Assembly (NCBI RefSeq): GCF_003054265.1
Contig: NZ_QBKT01000001.1
Coordinates: forward strand, 744,001-808,000
Direction: 5' to 3'
Length of the DNA: 64,000 nucleotides
Source: Kordia periserrulae
GTDB taxonomy: Bacteria; Bacteroidota; Bacteroidia; Flavobacteriales; Flavobacteriaceae
Position 1 is the stretch's first letter. The number at the start of each line of letters is the position of its first letter. The notes beneath the pieces were generated by a model that saw only the letters and a list, made by a program, of their open reading frames with translations, searched no databases and was not told where the DNA came from. This document shows positions 8,712 to 17,400 of this stretch, piece after piece. The position numbers and the translations under genes were made by a program.

Positions 8712-9683
8712 ATGAAAACGCGACTCCATAAAAAATCAACAGCAAAAACAGCGCAAACTGCGGCGGCTCATACTAAAAATGGTTTTTCGCTGGAAGATAA
8801 TCGTCCGTCAACTATCATTCAACAGAAAAAAAACAACACAGGATTGCCTGATGGTTTAAAATCGGGTATTGAAAGTCTTTCAGGGCATTCGCTAGATGAT
8901 GTGAAAGTGCATTACAATTCAGCCAAACCTGCACAATTAAACGCACATGCGTACGCGCAAGGAACTAATATTCACTTGGCTTCTGGACAAGAAAAGCATT
9001 TACCACATGAAGCTTGGCATATTGTACAGCAAAAACAAGGTCGTGTACGCCCGACAAAAACGGTAAACGGAGCAAAAATTAACGACAATGCAGGTTTAGA
9101 AAAAGAAGCGGATGTGATGGGTGCGAAAGCGTTGCAACGGAAAGTTGATTCGAGACAAATTACACAGAAAAAAATAGTAAAAAACACAACAGCATCAGAA
9201 ACATCTATACAAAAAATGCAGCATGACGTTATTCAATTTGCAGAACCACAAGATACACTAGATGTGATTCAAAAATACTTTCCAGATACGTATAATCATT
9301 ACGGCGCGGATTTGATTAGAAAAGTTTGTGTAGAAAATGATATGCGTGTACACGCACATGGAAGTGGAAAACCTGGCGACGGAATCAATGCTGCTACACA
9401 GAAAGAAATGGATAATTTAATACCATATTTAAGAGCTGCAAAAGAATCTTCCAAAAAAGAAGATAAAGAAGAATCGAAGGAAGAAGATAGTTCTTACGGT
9501 AGTTCTAAAAGTTCTAAGTCAAAAGCTAAATATCAATCCAAAGCAGAAAAAAAAGAAACAGACAGGAGAAAAGAAGCACATAAGGAAGAAGTTGCTAGAC
9601 GAAAAAAAGAGAACTATTTAGCCAAAAAAGCTGATGGTGGTAGCGGAGGCTCATCAAAATCTTCTAAAAAGAAAGGAAAATAA
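8712..9683 (+). CDS. DUF4157-domain putative eCIS cargo protein 2
   Basis: 323 residues. A basic leader (KKSTAKTAQTAAAH, then LEDNR at 27-31) precedes a DUF4157 domain at residues ~45-141. That domain includes GLKSGIESLSG, VHYNS, NIHLASG, a zinc-binding-type HEAWH at 99-103 and a downstream EKEAD. DUF4157 is a metalloprotease-like domain strongly associated with eCIS cargo. After a Gln-rich linker comes an unassigned region (~180-240, with RVHAHGSGKPGDG). The last 90 residues are Lys/Ser/Glu-rich and disordered, ending in SKKKGK, perhaps nucleic-acid binding. No Sec signal is present. The middle position between two proteins with the same leader supports a cargo role. Confidence 0.8.
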   Translation: MKTRLHKKSTAKTAQTAAAHTKNGFSLEDNRPSTIIQQKKNNTGLPDGLKSGIESLSGHSLDDVKVHYNSAKPAQLNAHAYAQGTNIHLASGQEKHLPHEAWHIVQQKQGRVRPTKTVNGAKINDNAGLEKEADVMGAKALQRKVDSRQITQKKIVKNTTASETSIQKMQHDVIQFAEPQDTLDVIQKYFPDTYNHYGADLIRKVCVENDMRVHAHGSGKPGDGINAATQKEMDNLIPYLRAAKESSKKEDKEESKEEDSSYGSSKSSKSKAKYQSKAEKKETDRRKEAHKEEVARRKKENYLAKKADGGSGGSSKSSKKKGK

Positions 9684-9700
9684 ACTAAAAAAACACGTAT

Positions 9701-10045
9701 ATGTACACATCCAAAAAACAAGAACATCAACATAAAAAACAGGTTACTGCAACGCAATTAAAAAGAAGTGAATCTTCAGGAAAAACTTTAGAGGACAATC
9801 GGGCAACATCTGAAACAGCGCAATTGGTCACACAATTGGCACACAAAAGAGGAAAACGAAAATCCACACAAGAAAAACATCAAAAAGGAGAACGCCAATT
9901 ACAAGACGCACAAATACAAGCGCGTTGGCGTCAATTGTATAATAGCAACTTTAGTAAAGGAACTCCATTTTGTAAAAATTGGATTAAGAAAAATAGACAA
10001 CAACATGGCGAAAATTATTCGCAATGGACGCGACAGAAGATGTGA
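9701..10045 (+). CDS. Putative eCIS cargo protein 3, small and basic
   Basis: 114 residues, very rich in Lys, Arg, Gln and His. The leader resembles those of the two preceding genes, with an early KK pair, a Ser/Thr/Ala-rich stretch and LEDNR at residues 30-34. The remainder is a helical basic segment and an end containing FCKNWIKKNRQQHGENYSQW. No family is recognised. It could be a small DNA- or membrane-directed effector, or an effector accessory. The gap to the previous gene is 17 bp, and a hairpin terminator follows 40 bp after the stop, so this is likely the last gene of the eCIS operon. Confidence 0.62.
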   Translation: MYTSKKQEHQHKKQVTATQLKRSESSGKTLEDNRATSETAQLVTQLAHKRGKRKSTQEKHQKGERQLQDAQIQARWRQLYNSNFSKGTPFCKNWIKKNRQQHGENYSQWTRQKM

Positions 10046-10084
10046 TGTTTCCTTGAATATTTTGTTTTGATTGTACACAAAAAA

Positions 10085-10108
10085 ACACTCACAATTGCTC
10101 GTGAGTGT
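10085..10108 (+). terminator. Hairpin terminator after the eCIS operon
   Basis: Perfect 8-bp stem acactcac (10085-10092) with gtgagtgt (10101-10108), followed by cttt. It lies 40 bp after the last cargo gene. Confidence 0.6.
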
Positions 10109-10320
10109 CTTTAAATCATTTTGTATCACCATAATACGAAAGGTTACTTAATGCTTTTTGGCAATCCGTAACACATTCTAACAAAAATATATACCATTCC
10201 ACAACATTATTATGCAGGAAAATATATTTCCTATACAAAGACCTATTGTTGTTTCATCGTATCTATTCATTTTTTGTACTTGGTGTTTTACAGCTATTCC
10301 TTAGTAAGCGTAACAAAAAG

Positions 10321-10350
10321 CTCCCAAAGCTGTGTTAGGGCATTTGGGAG
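10321..10350. terminator. Hairpin in the gap between eCIS and the minus-strand island
   Basis: ctcccaaa (10321-10328) pairs with tttgggag (10343-10350). There is no U-run directly after it on either strand, so its role is unclear. The rest of 10109-10481 shows no ORF or other motif. Confidence 0.35.
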
Positions 10351-10481
10351 TTGTTGAAAAAAATTAAAAGTAATTAAGTCTTCACCGAAAAATAGACTTA
10401 AATCGTTTGCAGCTTTAGTTTCTTATTGTTTTTTGAAGGATGTGTATTTAATGTTTTCTTTTTGTAGAAGAAACGCTATAG

Positions 10482-10511
10482 AAAAACCTAGCTTTTAAAA
10501 GCTAGGTTTTT
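10482..10511 (-). terminator. Perfect palindromic terminator
   Basis: A 15-bp perfect palindrome (aaaaacctagctttt / aaaagctaggttttt) with poly-A and poly-T flanks, 29 bp beyond the stop of the minus-strand 223-aa gene. The sequence could terminate transcription in both directions. Confidence 0.75.
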
Positions 10512-10540
10512 TGAAAAATGATTAACGTTTTTTTATTTTA

Positions 10541-11212
10541 TTAAAAAATATCAAAACAATCGAATAATGAACCTGCAAAACCTGCGATACAAAGTGCTGC
10601 AACTGGTCCAGACAGAGCATTTGATATTCTACCACAGAAGTTAATTTCTTTTGTTGTCTGTCCTATAATAACCTCTGTAGCTGTTCCTCCTGTATCAATT
10701 ATAATTTCAACGTCAACTGCTATAGCTGCTGTTATGCAAAAAGAAAATTTGGCTAATGCCCAACCTGTAATTCTAATACCTCCACAACCTGCTACAGCTA
10801 CTATACATTTGTTTCCAAAACATTTAAGTTTTTCTTTCACAGTTTTTGATTGTGCATAAATGGTTGATATAACTTCTTTTCTTTCCTCTTTACTTAAGCT
10901 TTCATATTCAGGAAACTTTGCTTTAATTGCTTTTGATGTTTCTTGAAACTCAGCAGTAACCGTTTTTAATGTCTCCAATACTTCTTTTTTAGTATCTGCA
11001 TCTTGATTGTGAATCATTCCTTTTACAAAATTCACGGCATAAACTTTACCTAATAATGACACTACATCTTCATCTTCCGCCATTCTATTTACAAGGTCAT
11101 CCTTATCAATACATTCTGATTTTTCACTTTCAATTGGTTCTAAATTCAGAATATTTGCTTGCATTGTAGTACATACTAAAAGACATACTATTAAAATTTT
11201 ATATATTTTCAT
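10541..11212 (-). CDS. Secreted protein with hydrophobic Cys-containing C-terminus, unknown
   Basis: 223 residues with a Sec signal peptide (MKIYKILIVCLLVCTTMQA). The first ~120 mature residues are acidic and helical. The C-terminal ~100 are hydrophobic, glycine-rich and contain several cysteines (CFGNKC, GCGG, FSFC, NFCG, LFDCFD), which could form a membrane-interacting or disulfide-bonded domain. No family is recognised. It starts 27 bp after the 276-aa lipoprotein gene and shares its transcript; no separate promoter is visible between them. A bacteriocin-like or membrane-active secreted protein is possible, but nothing in the sequence proves this. Confidence 0.72.
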   Translation of the reverse strand: MKIYKILIVCLLVCTTMQANILNLEPIESEKSECIDKDDLVNRMAEDEDVVSLLGKVYAVNFVKGMIHNQDADTKKEVLETLKTVTAEFQETSKAIKAKFPEYESLSKEERKEVISTIYAQSKTVKEKLKCFGNKCIVAVAGCGGIRITGWALAKFSFCITAAIAVDVEIIIDTGGTATEVIIGQTTKEINFCGRISNALSGPVAALCIAGFAGSLFDCFDIF

Positions 11213-11239
11213 GTTTTCTTTATTTATAGTTAATAATTA

Positions 11240-12070
11240 TTAATACAGTATCAATATTGATCCTGCAACATTAGTACCGTCAACTTTATAACTTGAAGAC
11301 GTGACGATAACATCCTCATTAGGATCTACAGATACAATGTTATATTGTCCTCCATAATTAGCATCGTCAAAATATACTACCCAAACATCGCGAGTAGCTT
11401 CATCTCTTGTATATCTAACATGCATATTATATCCGTACTGTTCTGCTACAGAATATCTTGTATTAAAACTACTAGCCAAGTCTCTTAAATTCCACCATGT
11501 ACTCATGTAATGAAAAGTAGTTGTATTGCTTGTATTTGGAACATCTGCGAGACCTTCTATCCAACTAACATCACTTTTTTCAAAAAGGAAAAATCCTGAG
11601 TCAGAATGATCGTCAATAATACCATAATCATGGTCATTATCGTGGTCAACTTTTGCAAGAGGACCACCTGCAAACTCATCATGACCTTTTGAGTTTATTG
11701 CTAAAAAAGGTTTAGTCGATTGGGAAGCCTGTTGAAGACTTTTTTCTATCTTATTGGCTATTTTTGCTTTCATTTGAGGATGATTGACCTCTAAATATCT
11801 CTTAGCGTCTACTTCAGAAGTAGATATTGCTATTTTGTTATTCGGATAATCAAAGTGTACACTGTAAGCATTTTTTATAGTTGATTCTAAATCGTCTACT
11901 GTCTTTACCTCTTTACCATCTATTTCTACAGTAGAAATTCCTTTATATTTAGAAAGGTCTATAGATTGCTCGACAGTATTCTCAATGCGGTCATCATCCT
12001 TTGAACATGACCATTGCATACTAACAACTAGCATTGCTAAGATGTAATACGTTATTTTTAAATGTTTCAT
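11240..12070 (-). CDS. Surface-type lipoprotein, unknown function
   Basis: 276 residues. The signal peptide ends in a lipobox with the mature start CSKDDD. The acidic residues after the Cys match the Bacteroidota lipoprotein export signal that sends lipoproteins to the cell surface. Residues ~30-125 are an alpha/beta segment (IDLSKYKGISTVEIDGKEV). An acidic HDNDHDYG stretch follows, then a Tyr/Trp/Asn-rich beta domain to the end. No family is recognised. It is the promoter-proximal gene of a two-gene operon with the 223-aa secreted protein. Upstream lie a conserved 49-bp element and CGGACA repeats shared with the next lipoprotein gene, so the two genes are probably co-regulated. Confidence 0.75.
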   Translation of the reverse strand: MKHLKITYYILAMLVVSMQWSCSKDDDRIENTVEQSIDLSKYKGISTVEIDGKEVKTVDDLESTIKNAYSVHFDYPNNKIAISTSEVDAKRYLEVNHPQMKAKIANKIEKSLQQASQSTKPFLAINSKGHDEFAGGPLAKVDHDNDHDYGIIDDHSDSGFFLFEKSDVSWIEGLADVPNTSNTTTFHYMSTWWNLRDLASSFNTRYSVAEQYGYNMHVRYTRDEATRDVWVVYFDDANYGGQYNIVSVDPNEDVIVTSSSYKVDGTNVAGSILILY

Positions 12071-12186
12071 AATTAAATTGTTTTTTTGGTTATTGTTTAA
12101 TAATGCTCATCTGGTTGTGAGCGGGTTTCCTTAGTTTGTGATGTAAGTAGGTTTTTTTAAATCACTTTTGGTATGCCTAAGGACTG

Positions 12187-12235
12187 AAGTGTGGATTCCC
12201 TTTGACTAGGTTTTTCATGTTAAAATAGATTGGTT
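12187..12235 (-). promoter_or_regulatory. Conserved upstream element, copy I
   Basis: About 49 bp, from aagtgtggat to agattggtt, aligning by eye at roughly 39 of 49 positions with 13955-14004. Both copies lie about 110 bp upstream of a minus-strand lipoprotein start and just inside a cluster of phased CGGACA repeats. It probably holds the promoter, though I cannot point to a clear TAnnTTTG -7 box. Confidence 0.55.
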
Positions 12236-12302
12236 AATAAAATGTTAAAGTTGCACAACGAGACGAATGTAGATAGTTCATTTTTGTTTTCAAATCCAAA
12301 AG

Positions 12303-12377
12303 CGGACAAGCGATTTCAATAACGGAACGCTGTTTTCGTTTTCGGACAAAAGCTTTAAATTGTTTCAAAAGCGGACA
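12303..12377. promoter_or_regulatory. Phased CGGACA direct repeats, cluster I
   Basis: CGGAC-type motifs begin at 12303, 12323 (cggaac), 12343 and 12372. The first three are exactly 20 bp apart. Several are preceded by ttcaaaa. A two-turn spacing is typical of sites bound by dimeric regulators with direct half-sites, such as LytTR proteins; the regulator itself is unknown. Confidence 0.6.
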
Positions 12378-12380
12378 AAA

Positions 12381-12410
12381 AAAGAGGTTTCTAACATTAG
12401 AAACCTCTTT
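12381..12410 (-). terminator. Intrinsic terminator of the 460-aa gene
   Basis: Perfect 13-bp stem aaagaggtttcta (12381-12393) with tagaaacctcttt (12398-12410). Read on the minus strand it is followed by a run of seven U (12374-12380), 54 bp beyond the stop at 12465. Confidence 0.8.
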
Positions 12411-12464
12411 CTTATCAAATACTAGCTATTAAGTTGTATTCTATGTAAATCACAGATGGTGTGA

Positions 12465-13847
12465 TTACCAAATATACCCGCTAGGATAGCTAGAAATATC
12501 AATTAAAGAAACATAGTAGCGGTTTACATACGCTCCGTTAATATAGCCAACATCGACACCGGAATCAGAACTCAATTCAACTAAAAGAGTTTTATGACCG
12601 CTGCTTCCTTGTGAAGGATCATATAGACCTAAAGCATACGTTGTTGGTAAAAGATATTTATTATTTCTATTCGCACCTCTTGTGGCATAATAGGTGTAAC
12701 CTTCAGCTGTAATAGTTTGATAAGCCCAAGACCCATAAGGATCAATATCGTACTGGGCATGAAATATTTCGCTAGGTAGATTATGATAGACTTTCACTTG
12801 ACATGACGGGATAGACCAATCTGTAGTATGTGACCAATCAAACGACGTTCCAACATTTAAGCTTGGTGATAAGCCATATGAGCCACTAATATCAATACCA
12901 TATCCATAACTATCACTTCCGGTACGTCCATTTAAAACTCCATTGTCTCCATTTACTGGAAAATATTCACGAAGCGAACTTTCAAAGCCACTATTTGTTA
13001 CGTCTGGTTGTTGTAAAATATGTAAATCATTAGCTCTATAACTGCCATTCGTAGATTTCATAGTGATTATATGGTCCATGATATGCATACTAGGAAATTC
13101 TTGGTTCCCTGAACCATTATTTATAAAATATCCTTGAGTATCGGCTCTGTATCCTTTTGAGCCAATAGTGAAATCAGCTACTCCAGACCATATAAAATCT
13201 AGTTCTAAATTAGTTACAAGAGTTTTATTCCCAGACTTACTCGGAATTACTTCTTTGCTTTTTTCCACCATCTTTTTCTCACTCCATTCTAAGATACTCG
13301 TTACTGCCTGCTCAATGTTTTCAGACATACTTATTAATGTTTTATGTCTACCATTTACAGATAGATACGTTGTAAAAGAGAGTTCGTCATTGACTAAGTT
13401 CTTCTCTATATCTAATGTTCTTGTTTTATCATCATTTGATGGTGTTACTTCCTTAAGTAGTTGTGCTTGAGCAGATAATTTTTTTGGCTCAATTGCCTCT
13501 TCATTCAATTGTGCAACAAGTACTCCTGAATTTCTTAGGTCATCTATAATTCCTGAACGAACATCAATATCCTTACCAACGAAAAGCGCATAAGAATTAC
13601 CTACGGTTTTCGTAATTGCATTTAGTTCTTCTTCTGAACTAATTCGTGTCATGTCAACGTCTTCAAATTTTTCAAAATCAGCATCACTTCCGTAGAAGTA
13701 TAAGCTTTTAGCATCCACAGTAGATTCAACTTCCACAATAGAAGCATCATCCATGTCTCTGCTACAAAAAGTTAATGTTAAGCATGAAAATAATGTTAAT
13801 AAGATTGTGAATAATCCTTTGTTATATTTTTCTAATCTATATATCAT
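12465..13847 (-). CDS. Lipoprotein with Gly/Ser/Tyr-rich beta domain, possibly pore-forming-like
   Basis: 460 residues from the ATG at 13847. This start gives a normal lipoprotein signal (LLTLFSCLTLTFC, then SRDMDD); the longer frame to 13916 adds an unlikely 23-residue extension. The first ~190 mature residues are mixed alpha/beta. The C-terminal ~270 are beta-rich, with Gly/Ser/Tyr repeats (GYGIDISGSYG, SPSLNVGTSFDWSHTTDWS) and conserved-looking aromatic residues. That pattern recalls leukocidin-type beta-barrel toxins, but I cannot confirm membership. The acidic residues after the lipid Cys suggest surface display. A monocistronic unit is likely: a terminator follows and its own repeat cluster precedes it. 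Confidence 0.72.
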   Translation of the reverse strand: MIYRLEKYNKGLFTILLTLFSCLTLTFCSRDMDDASIVEVESTVDAKSLYFYGSDADFEKFEDVDMTRISSEEELNAITKTVGNSYALFVGKDIDVRSGIIDDLRNSGVLVAQLNEEAIEPKKLSAQAQLLKEVTPSNDDKTRTLDIEKNLVNDELSFTTYLSVNGRHKTLISMSENIEQAVTSILEWSEKKMVEKSKEVIPSKSGNKTLVTNLELDFIWSGVADFTIGSKGYRADTQGYFINNGSGNQEFPSMHIMDHIITMKSTNGSYRANDLHILQQPDVTNSGFESSLREYFPVNGDNGVLNGRTGSDSYGYGIDISGSYGLSPSLNVGTSFDWSHTTDWSIPSCQVKVYHNLPSEIFHAQYDIDPYGSWAYQTITAEGYTYYATRGANRNNKYLLPTTYALGLYDPSQGSSGHKTLLVELSSDSGVDVGYINGAYVNRYYVSLIDISSYPSGYIW

Positions 13848-13954
13848 AGTTTTTTTAAAATTGTTTTTTATTACCATTTGTATAGATGAATACAAATGAT
13901 AGGATTCGTAATTCATTTAATAATATTTATTTAAAATTGAATCGTCATGGGTTA

Positions 13955-14004
13955 AAATGTGGATTTCTTTTTGTTTGATTTTTCATGTTAAAAAATAATT
14001 GGTT
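13955..14004 (-). promoter_or_regulatory. Conserved upstream element, copy II
   Basis: Runs from aaatgtggat to ataattggtt and matches 12187-12235, including a shared tttttcatgttaaaa core. It lies 108 bp upstream of the 460-aa lipoprotein start, against 117 bp for copy I. Confidence 0.55.
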
Positions 14005-14062
14005 TTTGTAATTAAATACATGAATAGCATACACTTTTTTATAATAGCACCAAATACAAAAA

Positions 14063-14139
14063 CGGACATCTCCTTTCAAAATCGGACATTTTTATTTGTT
14101 TTCAGACAAATACGGTCATCGTCTTTCAAAAACGGACAT
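14063..14139. promoter_or_regulatory. Phased CGGACAT direct repeats, cluster II
   Basis: Motifs begin at 14063, 14083, 14113 (cggtcat) and 14133: two pairs with 20-bp internal spacing, offset from each other by 50 bp. The pattern is tttcaaaaNcggacat. The cluster lies between divergent genes, so it could serve the 460-aa lipoprotein, the giant adhesin, or both. The remaining gap to 14478 has an accttataa/ttataaggt inverted repeat (14171-14179, 14218-14226) and no ORF. Confidence 0.6.
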
Positions 14140-14478
14140 TAAAAAGAAAAACGATAGCAGAATACTGATGACCTTATAAAAAACCTCATTATAAATACGG
14201 ATATAAAAAACCCACTATTATAAGGTAGTTTGGCACTTCTACACACTCTATTTTAGCAGAAACAAATAACGCCATGTAAAGAAATTGTAAAAAGAAATAG
14301 AAGTAAGGAAATCCGCAAAAACAACCGTTATAAATTTCATTATTTTGAAAATCAAGCAGGTGTTAACAATTTTTTAACGAGTTTCCTACAGTAACTAAAA
14401 GATATTAAGTAATTTTAAAAACGATAAACAGGAAACATACCTTGCCCACGTATAGTTCCTGACTAAAGATATCAGCCT

Positions 14479-17400
14479 ATGATCAAAAAATACCTACTCA
14501 CGATACTTTTGATGTGCCTTGCGCTGCAACTAGATTATGCATCGTATTCAAAATCAGAACTTGTACATGCTGAAATGATGCCCAACGCCACCATTAGCGT
14601 TGATGTACCTACCGTATGTCAATACAACGATTCGCCTATCATCACCTTTACAGGTACTGACGGAACAGCTCCGTATACTTTTACGTATGTTATTGGTACA
14701 GGCACTCCTCAAACGGTTACTTCTACAGGAGATATCGCAACAATTGAAGTTCCTACAAATGCTGATGGAACATTTACGTACACCCTAACATCTGTACAAG
14801 ATGCCACAGCAACTGACAATGCCGTTTCTGGAAATGTTACCATTACCGTTACGGAAGGGCCAGATGCAACCTTAGGTGGACCAAATCCTATCATGATTGA
14901 TGGTGAAACGGTCTTTAGAGAATGTAACAATACCTCAACTACCTTATCATTTACCAATACGTCGTCTACAACTTCTACGTTGAATGCCAGCTATACTATC
15001 GATTGGGGTGATGGAAGTCCCGTGTTTAATGATACTAGTTTCGCACTAGAAACACACGATTATGCAGTTGGAATTTATACGTTGATTTATACCATTACAG
15101 GAAATAATGGCTGTAACACCACTCGTGAATACACAGTATTCGTAGGCTCAAACCCTGCGGTATCTTTAGGGAATCCTGGAAATACAGATATTTGTAATAC
15201 AGATGCGCTTACCTTCCCAATTACAGGAACAAGTAACAATCCACCAGGAACGGTTTATACAGTCACATTCAACGACGGTTCACCACCACAAGTGTTCAAC
15301 CATCCACCGCCAGCGAGTATTACACATACATTTGCTAGTTCTTCTTGTAATACTACAAGTTCTGACGGAAGCAACACGTATGCCAACTCATTTTCGGCAA
15401 ACATCGTTGCGTCCAATCCGTGTAGTTCTTCGTCTGTAGGAGTAGTTCCTATCTATGTTTCTTCCATTCCACAATCAGACTTTACCTTTCCTACGGAACC
15501 AACATGTACCAATACAGAAATTTGCTTTGAAGATTTATCTATAGGAAACTCAACCAACGGAAGTGATCAAAACTGTACCACAAATCCGAATGTAATTTGG
15601 GAGATTTCTCCGAATACTTATAATGTGACAAGTGGAAATCTCGGAAATAGTTTTGGTTCTTCCGACCCAGGATTATGGCTAACAGGCTCTGAAATTGTTT
15701 GTGTTGAATTTACACAACCTGGCACCTACACCATCACACAATCTGTTGGAAACAGATGCGGTATTGATGTACTTTCGCAAACCATTTGTATAGAAGCACC
15801 TGTAAATCCACAATTCAATTTGAGTAGCACTGACGGTTGTACACCGTTAGATGTTACAACCACCAATACTACCGATGAATCTACCAGTTGTATTCCGCCA
15901 ACCTATCAATGGCAAGTAACCTATACTTCTGATTTTTGCGGAACAGAACCCGCTACGTGGAGTTTTACCAACGGAACTGATGCAAGCTCTACAAATCCGT
16001 CGTTTAACTTTGTAACGCCAGGAACCTACACTATTGAATTAGCAGGCACAAATTCGTGTGGAACAACAACAAGCTCGCAACAAGTCACGGTAAAACAACC
16101 GCCGACAGTCAGCATCAATCCGATAAGTGACTTGTGCAACTCCAACACCATCAACCCAAGTGCGGTGATTGAAACCTGTACCGATAATGTAGGTGCGGTT
16201 ACCTATTCGTGGTCATTTCCGGGAGCCAATACAACATCATCCAACTTAGAATCGCCTGGAGCTATTGATTATCCATCGCCGGGAACCTATACAATTTCTT
16301 TACAAGTCACCAACGAATGTGGCACTTCTAACCTTGCAATGCAAACGTTTACTATTGAAGAAGTTCCTGTCATCACCAATACAAACTTGACACAAGATAT
16401 ATGCTCTGGAGCATCTACAACCGAAATCAATCTTACATCCAGTAGTGCTAGTACAACCTATTCGTGGACAGCAACGGCAACGGCTGGCATTAGTGGTTTT
16501 ATCCCGTCAGGAACTTCAAGCACTATTCCTGCACAAATTATTACGACGACTAATACCACTTCGGGTACAGTAACATATACAGTAACGCCAACCATTAACA
16601 ATTGTGATGGTACTCCTGTAGATTTTATCATTACGGTAAATCCTGCTCCAGAAATAACGACACAACCGCAATCGAGCATGGTATGTCAAAACGGAACGCC
16701 AAATACGCTAAGTGTAGCTACAACAGGTGCTTCTGCACAATACCAATGGTATAGCAACACAGTCAATAGCAATACAGGCGGAACATTAATTCCAGGAGCA
16801 ACCAACCCAGATTATGTACCGCCAACAGATACCGTAGGAATCTTGTATTATTATTGTGAAATTACCTTTACCACAGGCGGCTGTTCATCCTTAAACTCAC
16901 AAACAGCAACGGTTGAAGTCACGCCAAATGCTAACATTACATCACAACCAACGCCAACACAAAGTCTATGTGTAGGAAGTACAATTGATAGTCCGTTATC
17001 GGTTGCTTTTGCCAATGGCTCAGGAACGGTTTCGTATCAATGGTATAGCAATACCACAAACAGCAACACAGGCGGAACACAAATTGCAGGTGCTACCAAT
17101 GCAGACTATACGCCACCAGCATACACAGCCGCAGGAAACTACTATTACTATGTAGTATTGTCCTTTGCGGGAAGTGGCTGTGCAGATATTACAAGCGATG
17201 TCGCGGAAGTCATCGTAGTCGATGTACCAACGGTTGACGTACAACCGATACCAACACAAACACTCTGTCAAAATACAGCACCGCAACTCCTAGAAGTACA
17301 AGCTTCTGGAGGTTTGGGAGCGTTCTCATATCAATGGTATAGCAATACAACCAACAGCAATACAGGCGGAACACCAATTGCAAGCGAAACAAACAATACC

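Noticed and set aside
12303-14139. Regularly spaced CGGACA repeats considered as a CRISPR array
   Set aside because: The repeats are only 6-15 bp long with 20-bp phasing, not 25-40 bp repeats with spacers, and no cas genes are present. A regulator-site explanation fits better.
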